The notes under the pieces: model-generated | The model's database searches: none | The model's input: only the letters and a program-made list of their open reading frames with translations | What the model was told of the DNA's origin: nothing | Source of the DNA: Isoalcanivorax indicus | GTDB taxonomy: Bacteria > Pseudomonadota > Gammaproteobacteria > Pseudomonadales > Alcanivoracaceae | NCBI RefSeq assembly: GCF_003259185.1 | Contig: NZ_QGMP01000001.1 | Coordinates: forward strand, 248,001-312,000 | DNA: 64,000 nucleotides | Direction: 5' to 3' | In this document: piece by piece, positions 7,896 to 18,472 of the stretch | Numbering within the stretch: the first letter of the stretch is position 1 | How the letters are laid out: every line of letters begins with the position of its first letter | Made by a program: the position numbers and the translations under genes

Positions 7896-10800
7896 TCAGG
7901 ACAGGTTGCGCAACGTGCGCAGGGCGCGCACACCCACCGCCAGAGTCATGAAGTCGGGCTGGCCATGTGCTTGCAGTGCATCCAGCCGGCGAATGCTGAA
8001 ATGAATGCTGTCACGGTGCGCGGCTTCCCAGTTGGCAAAGCGTGCCTCGGCGCTGTCGCCGGGCCGGGCCAGCACCCGCGCGGTGACTTGCCGCTGTAGC
8101 CGGTAGCTGTCTTCGCGCAGGTTGGCGCGCGCCAGGGCCTGCCATTTGTCCTGCACGCCAAGGTGAATGATCGAGGACAGCAGCCACAGCATGTTCAATC
8201 GGTCGCCCACCAGAAAATAACAGGCGGCAGCCAGATTGGTGTCGCAGCCCGCTGCCTCGGCGAGTTCGATGATGTCCGGCGCGCTGCCCAGGACCAGTGT
8301 GTTGGCCAGCGCGCGGGCGGTGTGGTCGGGCACAGCGTCCTGCACCAGGGCAGAACAGGCGTCGTCCCACTCCTCGCGGTAGGAGGGCGTGAGCACGTCC
8401 GGCAAGGTATTTTCCAGATGCCGCAACGGATCGCGGAAACGTGCCCGGGCATCATTGATCTGGCCGCCGCTGTGCGGGCTGCGCAACAGCCATTGGGTAA
8501 GATGCCGCAGCAGGCCGGTGACGCGGGTGTACAGCCGCCGTTGCAGATCGGCATCGACCTGGCTGTCCAGCGTATCAATCATATGCCAGTAGGCATCGCC
8601 GTCGCAGATCGCCCAGGCCATGGCGAAGGCCTTGACGGTGTCCGCCGGGGCAATGCCGTGATCATCCAGCAGCCGGTACACAAAGGTACTGCCCATATGA
8701 TTGACGACACGGTTGGCCAACTGGGTAGAAATGATCTCGCGGCGCAAGCGGTGTGACAGCAGGCTGTCGCGAAAACGGGTGTGCATCTGCGCCGGGAAAT
8801 AGTGCAGCAGGCTGTCGGCAAAACTCGGATCATCCGGAACGGGCGATGCCAGCACCGCATCGAACAATGTGATCTTGCTGTAGGCCATCAGCACGGCCAG
8901 TTCCGGGCGCGTCAACCCGGCGCCGTCCGTGCGGCGCTCCGCCAGCGTGTCGTCATCCGGCAGGTCTTCCTGCTCACGCACCAGTAATCCTTCGCGTTCC
9001 AGGGCGCGCATCAGGTGACTGTGTTCATCCAGGCGCTCGGCGGCGTCCTGCTCCTGCAGGCTCAGCGCCAGACTTTGCAGGCTGTTGTCGCGCAGCACCT
9101 GCGATGCCAGGGTATCGGTCATCTCCGCCAGTAACGGATCACGCGCACTGCGCGCCAGTTGGCCAGTCTGCATCAGGCTGTTCAGTGGAATCTTGATATT
9201 CACTTCGCGGTCGGAGCTGTGCACCCCACCGGCATTGTCGATGGCATCGGTATTGATGCAGCCACCGTTGAGGGCATATTCCACCCGGCCCGCCTGAGTG
9301 AAGCCCAGGTTGCCGCCTTCGCCCACCACCTTGCAGCGCAAGGTGCGGGCATTGACCCGCAGGGCATCATTGGCGCGATCACCCACATCCTGATGGCTTT
9401 CGTGGCTGGCTTTGACATAGGTGCCGATGCCGCCATTGAACAGCAATTCCACCGGCGCCGTCAGGATGGCGCGGATCAGTTCATTGGGCGTCAGCACGCG
9501 GGCATCAATATCCAGCGCAGCGCGTGCCTGATCGCTCAGGGTGATGCTCTTTGCGCTGCGCGGCCAGATACCACCGCCTTCGGATATCAGCGCGCTGTCA
9601 TAGTCGGGCCAGCCGGATCGTGGCAGCGCAAAGAGCCGTTGCCGTTCAGCAACGCTACTGGCGGCATCCGGCGCTGGATCAATAAAGATATGCTGGTGAT
9701 TGAAGGCGGCCACCAGGCGAATATGTGGCGACAACAGCATGCCATTGCCGAACACATCGCCGCCCATGTCGCCGATGCCGACCACGGTGAAATCTTCGCG
9801 CTGGATATCCTTGCCTTGCTCACGAAAATGCCGCTTCACACTTTCCCAGGCGCCGCGCGCGGTAATGCCCATCTTCTTGTGGTCGTATCCGGCGGAGCCG
9901 CCCGAGGCGAAGGCGTCGCCCAGCCAGAAGCCATACTCGGCGGCGATCTCGTTGGCGATATCCGAAAACGTGGCTGTGCCCTTGTCAGCGGCCACCACCA
10001 GATAGGGGTCGTCATCATCGTAGCGCACCACATCGGGCGGGGGCACCACGGTATCGCCGTCGCGGTTGTCGGTGATGTCCAGCAGACCGCGCAAGAACGT
10101 GCGATAGCACGCCTTGCCCTGGGCCTGCCAGGCATCCCGGTCTGATGGATCACCGCGCTTCACCACAAAGCCACCCTTGGCGCCCACCGGCACGATGATG
10201 GCGTTCTTCACCATCTGCGCTTTCACCAGGCCAAGCACTTCGGTGCGAAAATCCTCGCGCCGATCCGACCAGCGCAGGCCACCGCGGGCGACCTTGCCGC
10301 CGCGCAGGTGTATCGCTTCCATATCTGGCGAGTAGACAAAGGTTTCAAAGACCGGCCGAGGGTGTGGCAACTCGGGCAGCTTCTGCGGATCGAGCTTCAG
10401 ACTGATCCAGGTGCGTGCATGGCCCTTGTCATCGGTCTGGAAAAAGTTGGTGCGCAGGGTGGCGCGCACCACATCCAGATAGCCGCGCAGCACACGGTCT
10501 GCATCCAGGGTGGCGACGTTGTCCAGCGCATCATCCAGCGCCTGCGCCAGGGCCAGGCCTTGCTGCTGGCGCTTGCTGGCGTCGCGCTGCGGATCGAAGC
10601 GCGCCTCGAACAGGCTGACGATCCGGTGGGCGTAGCCGTTGTGCTCGGACAACAGTTGCGCCATGTAATGCTGCGAATACGGCAGGCCGGTTTGCAACAG
10701 ATAGCGCGTCAGCACACGCAGGCACACGATCTGGCGCCAGTTCAGCCCGGCGGCCATGACCAGTTGATGCAGACTGTCGTTCTCGCTCTCGCCATGCCAG

Positions 10801-12740
10801 CATTTGAGAAAGGCGGTCTCGAAGGTGTCTTTCAACGCTTCCTGGGACAGGGCGCAATCCCCCTGCACACGAACCTCGAACGCCTGTATCCATAACGTCT
10901 CGCCATCGCGGGGCGTGATGCGTGTCGGGTCCTGGCGCACGACCCGCAGGCCGAAATTCTCCAGGGTGGGTAACACATCAGACAGGGCAATCGGCTGTTG
11001 CCAGCTATACAGCTTGAGGGCGGTGGGGCAGGCGCGTCCCGCCGCTCCCTGGTCCACCAGCAGCCGAGGCAGGATCGGTGTGTCGGCACTGATGCGCGCC
11101 AGATAGTGAATGTCTGTGGCGGCTTCGGTGATGTCCGTGTGGCTGCTGTAGGCCAGCGGAAAGGCATCAATAAAACGGTTGGCCAACAGGCGGCCGCCTG
11201 CGCCGGGTTGTTGCAGCAGTTGATCCCGCAGCCGGTCGCGCCAGCTGCGGGTGGCCTGGATCAGGCGCTCTTCCACTTCGTCGGTACGCAGGCCAATCCG
11301 GGTGCCCGGCGGCGTGCGCACGATGAAATGCATGCGCGCCAGATCACCACGCAGAAAATCCACATTGCGATCAATGGACAGGCCACCGCAGATGCGCATC
11401 AGTTCCTCGGCCATGCGATCACGTATTTCCCGCGCATAGCGATCCCGTGGCAGGTACACCATGCAGGAATAGAAACGGCCATACCGGTCGCGACGCATGA
11501 ACAGGCGCAACTGATGGCGATCGCGCAATGCGCGTATGCCCATGCAGGTGTCGTAGAGCTCCTCGGCAGAAGACTGGAACAGTTCATCCCGGGGGAGCTG
11601 GTGCAGGATATCCTGGAGGTTCTTGCCTGAATGCGAGCGCGCGGGCAGCCGCGAGCGGGTCATCACATGATCCGCCTTGCGCCGTATCAACGGAATGTCC
11701 CAGGGTTTGCTGATATAGACATCCAGTGAAAAGAGGCCGACAAAACGGTGCGTGCCGATCAGGGTGCCGTCGTTGGCGAACTGCTTCACCGAGATGATAT
11801 CCATGTACTGCGGATGATGGATGGGGGAACGGGCATTGGCCTTGGTGACCACCAGCAGGTGGTTGGATTGTGCGTGACGACGCAACTCATCCATCGGTGC
11901 AATGAATTCATCGGTGTTGGCAAAGCGTTCTCCGGCGCGGGTCAGGCCCAGGCCGTGCTCATCCAGCGTCTGCAGCAGGAATTCGCCTTCATCATCCGTG
12001 CCCGCCTGCGAGCGCGAATAACCGAGAAAGGTGAAATGATCGTCAGTCAGCCAGCGTAAAAACGCAGCGGCTTCATCGCAATTTGCCTGGTCCTGATTTG
12101 CCGGGGCCTGGGTCAGGGCATCCGCCTGATCCAGCATGGCCTGACGCATGGCCGGGAAATCCGCGACCACCTGGCGCACGTCATGCAGCACCCCATGCAG
12201 TGTGTCTTCCAGCTGAGGATAGGCGTCATCGCTGCCTTCCAGCGGTTCAAATTCGATATGAATCAGGGATTCTGCCGCGTCGTCGCCAGCGGCCGTGCCC
12301 AGCACCTCAAGCAGGTGCCCATTGGCATCGCGGCGCATGCGCAGCAGCGGGTGCACGGTCCAGTCAATGGCGCTGCCGGTATCGCGGATCGCCATGCTCA
12401 GCGAATCCATCAGAAAGGGCATGTCATCCGTGATCGTGGTCAGTTGTGCAAACCAGGGCAGGCTTTCATCGCGCGGCGGGGTCAGGGTGAGCAGCGCTTC
12501 ATCGGCACGGCGTTGTGCGGCCAGCTTCCAGTGTTGCCAGGCGATACGAAACAGATGCTCTGGTGGGCGGGCGGTGAGGGCGCCGGGGGAGGCGAGTTCA
12601 AAATAATGATGCAGGAAGGTATGAAAGCGCTGGCGTAGCGCATCGGGGTCATCGGCGTTCAGGGTATTGATGTGGGCCGTCGCCAGGCCGTCGAGCTGAG
12701 CCAGCAGTAAATCATGCTGACGATCAGAGTGATCAGGCAT
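7896..12740 (-). CDS. gdhB: NAD-specific glutamate dehydrogenase, 180-kDa class
   Basis: The enzyme oxidises L-glutamate to 2-oxoglutarate and ammonia with NAD+, mainly for amino-acid catabolism. At 1614 residues it matches the very large GDH class of Pseudomonas and Streptomyces. A long N-terminal regulatory region with ACT-like segments covers roughly residues 1-750. The catalytic core carries GGLRWSDR (near 816), VPVGAKGGFVVKR with the substrate lysine region, and the nucleotide-binding GIGDMGGDVFGNGML (near 985). A long helical C-terminal domain follows. The gene is monocistronic, convergent with the M15 peptidase gene only 10 nt away, with no obvious terminator between them. Confidence 0.96.
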   Translation of the reverse strand: MPDHSDRQHDLLLAQLDGLATAHINTLNADDPDALRQRFHTFLHHYFELASPGALTARPPEHLFRIAWQHWKLAAQRRADEALLTLTPPRDESLPWFAQLTTITDDMPFLMDSLSMAIRDTGSAIDWTVHPLLRMRRDANGHLLEVLGTAAGDDAAESLIHIEFEPLEGSDDAYPQLEDTLHGVLHDVRQVVADFPAMRQAMLDQADALTQAPANQDQANCDEAAAFLRWLTDDHFTFLGYSRSQAGTDDEGEFLLQTLDEHGLGLTRAGERFANTDEFIAPMDELRRHAQSNHLLVVTKANARSPIHHPQYMDIISVKQFANDGTLIGTHRFVGLFSLDVYISKPWDIPLIRRKADHVMTRSRLPARSHSGKNLQDILHQLPRDELFQSSAEELYDTCMGIRALRDRHQLRLFMRRDRYGRFYSCMVYLPRDRYAREIRDRMAEELMRICGGLSIDRNVDFLRGDLARMHFIVRTPPGTRIGLRTDEVEERLIQATRSWRDRLRDQLLQQPGAGGRLLANRFIDAFPLAYSSHTDITEAATDIHYLARISADTPILPRLLVDQGAAGRACPTALKLYSWQQPIALSDVLPTLENFGLRVVRQDPTRITPRDGETLWIQAFEVRVQGDCALSQEALKDTFETAFLKCWHGESENDSLHQLVMAAGLNWRQIVCLRVLTRYLLQTGLPYSQHYMAQLLSEHNGYAHRIVSLFEARFDPQRDASKRQQQGLALAQALDDALDNVATLDADRVLRGYLDVVRATLRTNFFQTDDKGHARTWISLKLDPQKLPELPHPRPVFETFVYSPDMEAIHLRGGKVARGGLRWSDRREDFRTEVLGLVKAQMVKNAIIVPVGAKGGFVVKRGDPSDRDAWQAQGKACYRTFLRGLLDITDNRDGDTVVPPPDVVRYDDDDPYLVVAADKGTATFSDIANEIAAEYGFWLGDAFASGGSAGYDHKKMGITARGAWESVKRHFREQGKDIQREDFTVVGIGDMGGDVFGNGMLLSPHIRLVAAFNHQHIFIDPAPDAASSVAERQRLFALPRSGWPDYDSALISEGGGIWPRSAKSITLSDQARAALDIDARVLTPNELIRAILTAPVELLFNGGIGTYVKASHESHQDVGDRANDALRVNARTLRCKVVGEGGNLGFTQAGRVEYALNGGCINTDAIDNAGGVHSSDREVNIKIPLNSLMQTGQLARSARDPLLAEMTDTLASQVLRDNSLQSLALSLQEQDAAERLDEHSHLMRALEREGLLVREQEDLPDDDTLAERRTDGAGLTRPELAVLMAYSKITLFDAVLASPVPDDPSFADSLLHYFPAQMHTRFRDSLLSHRLRREIISTQLANRVVNHMGSTFVYRLLDDHGIAPADTVKAFAMAWAICDGDAYWHMIDTLDSQVDADLQRRLYTRVTGLLRHLTQWLLRSPHSGGQINDARARFRDPLRHLENTLPDVLTPSYREEWDDACSALVQDAVPDHTARALANTLVLGSAPDIIELAEAAGCDTNLAAACYFLVGDRLNMLWLLSSIIHLGVQDKWQALARANLREDSYRLQRQVTARVLARPGDSAEARFANWEAAHRDSIHFSIRRLDALQAHGQPDFMTLAVGVRALRTLRNLS

Positions 12741-12837
12741 GCCACCTCCTCAGTGCTGACTTTCAGTATAGCGCTGGGGGAGGGGGCTACAAGGGACCGT
12801 AAAGCCGGACCGGCGTGCCAGCCCGGCAGGGGCGGGA

Positions 12838-13323
12838 TCAGTGCTCGTGACCGCCTTCACCATGGACATGGCCATGGGACAGCTCTTCCGCGCTGGCTTC
12901 GCGCACTTCGGTGATTTCCACATCGAAATGCAGCGTGGCGCCCGCAAGTGGGTGATTGCCGTCTACCGTGACGGAGTCGCCTTCCACTTCGGTGATGGTG
13001 AACAGACGCGGGCCCGCATCGGTCTGTGCCTGAAACTGCATGCCGGGCAGCACTTCGTCCACACCCTCGAAGGCTTCACGCGGTACGGTCTGGATCAGGC
13101 CGTCGTGGCGCTCACCATAGCCTTCTTCCGGCGCCACGGTGACATTGAGCTTGTCGCCCACTTGCTTGCCGGACAGCGCGTTTTCGAGGCCGGGAATGAT
13201 GTTGCCGTGACCGTGCAGGTAAGCCAGCGGCTCGTTACGCTCGCGGGAGGTGTCCAGCGTGGTGCCAGCATCATCGGTGAGGGTGTAGTGGATCGCCACT
13301 ACGGCGTTGTCTGCGATCTGCAT
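12838..13323 (-). CDS. slyD: FKBP-type peptidyl-prolyl isomerase, SlyD-like
   Basis: A cytoplasmic prolyl isomerase and chaperone. The 161-residue product has the split FKBP fold typical of SlyD: an N-terminal FKBP part ([18 protein letters not shown], then [14 protein letters not shown]), an insert-in-flap domain, and the closing FKBP strand ITEV. The C terminus ends in [12 protein letters not shown], a histidine-rich tail as in metal-binding SlyD. The reading frame is open further upstream to 13446, but the conserved start [13 protein letters not shown] is at 13323. It is convergent with no neighbour and divergent from moaA. Confidence 0.92.
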   Translation of the reverse strand: MQIADNAVVAIHYTLTDDAGTTLDTSRERNEPLAYLHGHGNIIPGLENALSGKQVGDKLNVTVAPEEGYGERHDGLIQTVPREAFEGVDEVLPGMQFQAQTDAGPRLFTITEVEGDSVTVDGNHPLAGATLHFDVEITEVREASAEELSHGHVHGEGGHEH

Positions 13324-13480
13324 GAAAAATCCGGTTCTGACTGTAAGTGGAGCCCCCCATGCTAACGGTCCTCGGCGCTGCTGGCCACCGCAGGGCCTGC
13401 CGAACGACGAATATCCCCTGAAATCAGTGTCTTGTGATGCCGTCATCGCCCCGGCCGTCGATTCCCGCTACACTCAAGAC

Positions 13481-14467
13481 ATGCTTATCGACCGCTTCAA
13501 TCGCCATGTGGACTATGTCCGGCTGTCTGTGACCGACCGCTGCGACTTCCGCTGCGTCTATTGTATGGCGGAGCAGATGACCTTTCTGCCCCGTGCGGAA
13601 ATCCTGTCCCTGGAAGAGCTGCACCGGGTGGCACGCACCTTTGTGCAACTGGGCGTGCGGCGTATTCGCCTGACGGGTGGGGAGCCGCTGGTGCGCCCCG
13701 GCATCGAGCAACTGGCGGGCTGGATCGCCGCCGAGCCCGGTCTCGATGAGTTGACCCTGACCACCAATGCAGGCCGCCTGGCCGACAAGGCGCAAGCGCT
13801 CCGGCGTGCGGGTGTGCGGCGCATCAATATCAGCCTGGACAGTCTCGACCCGGAACGCTTCAGGGCCTTGACCCGTACCGGGGATCTGGATCAGGTGCTG
13901 GCCGGGATCGAAGCCGCGCGCCAGGCCGGGTTTGCTCGCATTCGCCTGAATAGCGTGATTCTGCGTGGTCGCAATGATGATGAGGTGCCCGCGCTGGTCG
14001 CCTTCGCGCTCGCACGCGATATCGATATCGCCTTTATCGAAGAGATGCCACTGGGCAGCATCAGTGAGCACAGCCGCGCTGAAGCGTTTGTGTCGTCGGT
14101 GGAACTCAGGGATATTCTGGCGCAGCACTATACGCTGGTGCCGGCCACGGACAGCACCGCCGGGCCGTCACGTTACTGGCATGTGCCCGGGGCGCGTTCG
14201 CGCATCGGCTTTATCTCGCCGCACTCACATAATTTCTGCCATCTGTGCAACCGCGTGCGCGTGACCGTGGAAGGGCGTTTGCTGTTATGTCTGGGTAACG
14301 AACACAGCGTGGACCTGAAACCGCTATTGCGCGACTACCCGAACGACGATGGCCCGCTTGCGCGGGCCATCGTGGCGGCCATGGATCTCAAGCCGGAGCA
14401 GCATCATTTCAGTCATGACGACAACGCCGAGCAACTGGTGCGCTTCATGAACATGACCGGCGGTTGA
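13481..14467 (+). CDS. moaA: GTP 3',8-cyclase MoaA (molybdenum cofactor)
   Basis: A radical-SAM enzyme that starts molybdopterin synthesis by converting GTP to 3',8-cyclo-GTP. In the 328-residue product the SAM-cluster cysteines are C21, C25 and C28 (CDFRCVYC), GGEPLVRPG is the SAM-binding glycine motif, and the second 4Fe-4S cluster is held by C253, C256 and C270. The C terminus ends in Gly-Gly, as required in MoaA. The frame is open upstream to 13307, but family alignment and the [20 protein letters not shown] start favour the ATG at 13481. No other moa gene is in the window. I see no clear Moco riboswitch in the 150 nt upstream. Confidence 0.95.
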   Translation: MLIDRFNRHVDYVRLSVTDRCDFRCVYCMAEQMTFLPRAEILSLEELHRVARTFVQLGVRRIRLTGGEPLVRPGIEQLAGWIAAEPGLDELTLTTNAGRLADKAQALRRAGVRRINISLDSLDPERFRALTRTGDLDQVLAGIEAARQAGFARIRLNSVILRGRNDDEVPALVAFALARDIDIAFIEEMPLGSISEHSRAEAFVSSVELRDILAQHYTLVPATDSTAGPSRYWHVPGARSRIGFISPHSHNFCHLCNRVRVTVEGRLLLCLGNEHSVDLKPLLRDYPNDDGPLARAIVAAMDLKPEQHHFSHDDNAEQLVRFMNMTGG

Positions 14468-14475
14468 GCGGCTGA

Positions 14476-15777
14476 TCAGAACTGTTGCCGCACACCAAGA
14501 CGCCAGTGAGTGGTATCCACTTTGCTACCGGGCCCTCCCAGATTGGTGTCGTGGCGGGTGTCTTCATAGCCCAGCGTTACACCAAAGCCGTTCGCAAAGG
14601 GTGAGCTGCCCAGTTCAATGCCTGTAACCCGAGGTTTGACCCGGAACGCACTGCTGCCCAGGCGTGCTCTCGCGTGGGCATCGCCATAGTAGAGATGGGC
14701 GTCGATCAAATGTCCCCAGGCTGCCCGCGCGCCAATACGAAAGCCTTCGCCCTGCATCGTAATGCCATCCAGCAAGGTCATCCGGTTGTAGGTGATCTGG
14801 GCGTAGCCGCTATAGTGCAGATCACCCTGGACCAGAGTGTAATAGGCGCCCGGCCCTATGGAGAGCTGGTCAAGCGGGTTGATGGATTCCGGCCCGCCGC
14901 CGCCCGAGGCGTCGTAGTTGGTGCCGAGGAACGTGGCCGCCAGGAACATATTCGGTATGGGGGACACCATGCCGCTGATCAGGAAGCCTTCATTCAGGTC
15001 CCAGTTATCGCCACCACTCTCTTTCAGGTCGCCGCTGACGAGATAGCCGAGCTGTATCTGATTATAAGACAGGGGCAGTGGCGCCTCCGTGACGCGGCTA
15101 CGGGGGCTGTCGAACAGATAGCGCAGACCCAGTTCGGTCGTGTTATTACTGAACGATGCTGAAGACCCGGACTCTTCCAGTGACAGACTGCCTCGGGTCA
15201 TGGCCAGGTGCAGCGCGACATTCGGAGACAGGCTGTAGAGCAGATCAAAGCCCATGAGCCAGGGGTCCAGGTCGAGCGTACTGCCGCCAATCGGGGTGTC
15301 GGTGCGCGCCGTGCGATACCACAGGCCGAGTTCCAGCGGATCAAGCACCTGAGCGCGCAGACCCGCGCCGACGCCATAACCCGTGCCGGTGAGATTGAGC
15401 ATCGAGTAGTGGTCTACGGATACATCACCCCATACCTGCATCGGCACCCCGGCAAGGTCGAACGGCAGATGGCCGCCGACCGCGATGCTGTGCCAGTCGT
15501 TATTACTGCCGTTCACGAAGCCGCCCCCGGGGCCGGGTGTCCGGGCATCCCAGCTGCGGCTGATGGCGCGCAGGTGTACGTGATCGTGGACGGAAAAAGC
15601 GGTGTCCAGCGTAAAGCCACTCAGATAAACACGGTCGTTTATGACCAGCGTGTGGGTTTTGCCATCCACAATGCGAGCCAGATCGACATAGTCCCAGCTC
15701 AGTGAGGCGTTGGCCGTACCGTACAGGCACGGCAGGACACACAGCGCGAGCCGTGCAAAACGTATAGGGAAAGGCAT
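14476..15777 (-). CDS. Outer-membrane beta-barrel protein with two similar halves
   Basis: I cannot name this 433-residue protein. It has a signal peptide (cleavage near TANA-SLSW), alternating hydrophobic/polar strands throughout, and a C-terminal phenylalanine (RLGVRQQF), all typical of outer-membrane barrels. Reading by eye, residues about 25-225 and 230-433 look like a tandem duplication. The opening strands SWDYVDLARIVDG and SYNQIQLGYLVSG correspond; HSIAVGG matches LSIGPGA; GYGVGAGLRAQVLDPLELGLWY matches GFRIGARAAWGHLIDAHLYY; TTELGLRYLF matches THWRLGVRQQF. It is convergent with moaA, 8 nt apart. Function could be a porin or surface protein. Confidence 0.75.
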   Translation of the reverse strand: MPFPIRFARLALCVLPCLYGTANASLSWDYVDLARIVDGKTHTLVINDRVYLSGFTLDTAFSVHDHVHLRAISRSWDARTPGPGGGFVNGSNNDWHSIAVGGHLPFDLAGVPMQVWGDVSVDHYSMLNLTGTGYGVGAGLRAQVLDPLELGLWYRTARTDTPIGGSTLDLDPWLMGFDLLYSLSPNVALHLAMTRGSLSLEESGSSASFSNNTTELGLRYLFDSPRSRVTEAPLPLSYNQIQLGYLVSGDLKESGGDNWDLNEGFLISGMVSPIPNMFLAATFLGTNYDASGGGGPESINPLDQLSIGPGAYYTLVQGDLHYSGYAQITYNRMTLLDGITMQGEGFRIGARAAWGHLIDAHLYYGDAHARARLGSSAFRVKPRVTGIELGSSPFANGFGVTLGYEDTRHDTNLGGPGSKVDTTHWRLGVRQQF

Positions 15778-15855
15778 TGCGGTTCCTCCGCGTTGTTTTT
15801 GGACGTGCTACAACTGCTTTGGATACTAAGCCTATTGTTTGATTTGGGGAATCAT

Positions 15856-16776
15856 TCAGAGATAGTGCATGTCGGTCAGCGCACAGGACATATGCCACAA
15901 ACGTTCACCGACTTCTTCATCGCGGGCATAGCGTGTGGCGTAGGCACGGGTGGGGGGTCCCATGGTTTCTTTCAGGCGGGCAGGGCCGTAGTAGCCGCCG
16001 GGCTCGATGTCTTCGGTGGTGGCGGCATACAGGGTTGGCAAGGCCCCGTTTTTCGGGCTTTGGGTAAACAGCGGCATCAACAGCCGCACCACCGCGCCGA
16101 TCTTCAGCGGGCTCTGGTCCACCAGCCCCGGTGTAACCAGATTGGTGCCTGATACGCCTGGATGACAGGCCACCGATATCGCCTGCGCCCCGGCAGCGGT
16201 CAGCCGACGTTGCAGCTCAATGGCAAAAATCAGATTGGCCACCTTGCTTTGCGCGTAGGCGCGCTGGCGCTGGTAGTTTCCGGCCAGCGACAGATCATCG
16301 AAATGCATGCGCCCGCCCCGATGAGCGATGCTGCTCACGGTGACGATGCGCGCCCCCGGCACATCGCGGATCATATCCAGCAGCAGCCCGGTCAATGTGA
16401 AATGACCGAAGTGATTCGTGGCCAACTGGCTTTCAAAGCCATCTTCGGTCAGTTCGCGCTGCACCCACATGATGCCGGCATTATTGATCAGCAGGTCGAG
16501 CCGGTCATGGCGCTGGCGCAGGATGGCGGCGCTTTCATGCACTGCCGCCTGGCGAGACAGATCCAGCGGCAGGAACTCCAGCGACGCCTTGGGATAATCC
16601 CTGCTGATATCGGCCATGGCAGCCTCGCCCTTGTCCTGGCTGCGGCAGGCCAGGATCACGTGGGCGCCCTTGCCCGCCAGCGCCCGGGCGGCTTCCAGGC
16701 CGATCCCGCTGTTGGCGCCGGTGATCAGCACGCGGCGGCCGTGTTGGTCGGGGATATCCTTGATGCTCCAGCTCAT
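15856..16776 (-). CDS. Short-chain dehydrogenase/reductase
   Basis: A classical SDR oxidoreductase of 306 residues. The NAD(P)-binding motif TGANSGIG lies near residues 19-26, NNAG in the middle, and the catalytic Tyr-x3-Lys appears as YAQSK with an upstream serine in VSSIAHRG. The pattern (VLACRSQDKGEAA, NLIFAIELQRRL) resembles the retinol-dehydrogenase/oxidoreductase branch with broad substrates. The gene starts 15 nt downstream of the ubiD stop on the same strand, so it is probably read from the ubiD transcript. A link to ubiquinone metabolism is only positional. Confidence 0.88.
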   Translation of the reverse strand: MSWSIKDIPDQHGRRVLITGANSGIGLEAARALAGKGAHVILACRSQDKGEAAMADISRDYPKASLEFLPLDLSRQAAVHESAAILRQRHDRLDLLINNAGIMWVQRELTEDGFESQLATNHFGHFTLTGLLLDMIRDVPGARIVTVSSIAHRGGRMHFDDLSLAGNYQRQRAYAQSKVANLIFAIELQRRLTAAGAQAISVACHPGVSGTNLVTPGLVDQSPLKIGAVVRLLMPLFTQSPKNGALPTLYAATTEDIEPGGYYGPARLKETMGPPTRAYATRYARDEEVGERLWHMSCALTDMHYL

Positions 16777-16791
16777 GATCCGGCTCCCGGG

Positions 16792-18273
16792 TCAGTCAGG
16801 TTGCGCTGCATCAATGCCAAGGCTGGACCAGATGTCGTCCACCCGCTGTTTTACCGCAGCATCCATGGTGATCGGCGTGCCCCACTCGCGGTCGGTCTCG
16901 CCCGGCCACTTGTTGGTGGCGTCCATGCCCATCTTCGAGCCCAGCCCGGACACCGGCGAGGCGAAATCGAGATAGTCGATGGGCGTGTTCTCCACCAGCG
17001 TGGTATCACGCGCGGGGTCCATGCGTGTGGTCATGGCCCAGATCACATCTTTCCAGTCGCGCGCGTTGATGTCATCGTCGCAAACGATCACAAACTTGGT
17101 GTACATGAACTGCCGCAGGAACGACCAGACCCCCATCATGACGCGCTTGGCATGACCAGGATACTGCTTCTTCATGGTCACCACCGCCACCCGGTAAGAG
17201 CAGCCCTCCGGCGGCAGATAGAAGTCGGTGATCTCCGGAAACTGTTTGCGCAGGATCGGCACAAACAGCTCGTTCATGGCCACACCCAGAATTGCCGGTT
17301 CATCCGGCGGGCGCCCGGTGTAGGTGCTGTGATAGATCGGGTCGCGGCGATGCGTGATGCGCTCCACCGTGAACACCGGGAAGCGGTCGACCTCGTTGTA
17401 GTAGCCGGTGTGGTCGCCGAACGGGCCTTCATCGGCATAATCATCCGGATAGATATGCCCCTCCAGCACAAACTCCGCACTGGCCGGGACCTGCAGATCA
17501 CTGCCCAGGCAGTTGGCCACTTCCGTGCGGCCACCACGCAGCAACCCGGCAAAGGCATATTCGCTCAAGGTATCCGGCACGGGCGTGACGGCACCGAGGA
17601 TGGTGGCCGGATCGGCACCCAGTGCCACCGCCACCGGGAAGGGTTCGCCCGGGTGTTGCTGCTGCCACGCCTGAAAATCCAGTGCCCCGCCACGATGGCT
17701 GAGCCAGCGCATGATCAGCCGATTGCGGCCGATCAACTGCTGCCGGTAAATGCCCAGATTCTGGCGCGTCTTGTCCGGCCCCCGGGTAATCACCAGCGGC
17801 CAGGTGACCAGCGGCCCGGCATCGCCCGGCCAGCAGGTCTGGATCGGAATCTGGTAGAGATCCACATCGTTGCCTTCAATAACGCGCTGCTGGCAATCCG
17901 GCGAACCCACCACCTTCGGGTTCATGGCCAGCACCTGCTTCAGGATTGGCAACTTGGACAGCGCATCACGAAACCCCTTGGGCGGCTCCGGCTCCTTCAG
18001 GAAGGCGAGCAACTCACCCAGCTCGCGCAGCGCGCCCACATCCTCCTGGCCCATGCCCAGCGCCACCCGGCGCGTGGTGCCAAACAGATTGCCCAGTACG
18101 GGAATCGTGCTGCCTTTCACATTCTCGAACAATAATGCCGGGCCGCCCGCGCGCAGAGTGCGGTCGCAGATCTCGGTCATTTCCAGATTCGGGTCCACTT
18201 CCACCCGGATGCGTTTCAACTCGCCAAGCTGTTCGAGCTGCTGGATAAAGTCCCGTAAATCCTTGTATTTCAT
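16792..18273 (-). CDS. ubiD: 4-hydroxy-3-polyprenylbenzoate decarboxylase UbiD
   Basis: The prenylated-FMN-dependent decarboxylase of ubiquinone biosynthesis. At 493 residues it equals the usual length. The active-site segment [12 protein letters not shown] lies near residue 281 and the prFMN/metal-binding regions are intact ([12 protein letters not shown]). The start [14 protein letters not shown] at 18273 fits the family; an ATG at 18285 would add MRFA. In Pseudomonas ubiD lies next to rho-trx-ppx-ppk-hemB; here about 13 kb, including the accessory region, separates ubiD from rho. Confidence 0.95.
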   Translation of the reverse strand: MKYKDLRDFIQQLEQLGELKRIRVEVDPNLEMTEICDRTLRAGGPALLFENVKGSTIPVLGNLFGTTRRVALGMGQEDVGALRELGELLAFLKEPEPPKGFRDALSKLPILKQVLAMNPKVVGSPDCQQRVIEGNDVDLYQIPIQTCWPGDAGPLVTWPLVITRGPDKTRQNLGIYRQQLIGRNRLIMRWLSHRGGALDFQAWQQQHPGEPFPVAVALGADPATILGAVTPVPDTLSEYAFAGLLRGGRTEVANCLGSDLQVPASAEFVLEGHIYPDDYADEGPFGDHTGYYNEVDRFPVFTVERITHRRDPIYHSTYTGRPPDEPAILGVAMNELFVPILRKQFPEITDFYLPPEGCSYRVAVVTMKKQYPGHAKRVMMGVWSFLRQFMYTKFVIVCDDDINARDWKDVIWAMTTRMDPARDTTLVENTPIDYLDFASPVSGLGSKMGMDATNKWPGETDREWGTPITMDAAVKQRVDDIWSSLGIDAAQPD

Positions 18274-18472
18274 CGCAAACCTCAATCTGTTCCGGTGGGG
18301 TGGCGCGGGCCGCGCGAGTGCGTGAGGAGTATAGCACTACACCATCGCAAGCCTGTGTCATGGCGCTGACAGATTCCTGTAGCCCGACTGTCATGCCGCG
18401 ATAATCTGCTATTCACCCACCGGGATTACGGTCATTCGCAACGTTTCCTGACTACCCCCGAGGGATGCCATC

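Noticed and set aside
13324-13480. Molybdenum-cofactor riboswitch upstream of moaA
   Set aside because: I could not find the conserved core or a convincing multi-stem fold by eye in this short leader.
16162-18135. Long plus-strand open frame (about 657 codons) opposite the SDR and ubiD genes
   Set aside because: It is antisense to two well-recognised enzymes, has no family features, and is His/Gln/Arg-rich as expected of a GC-rich shadow frame.
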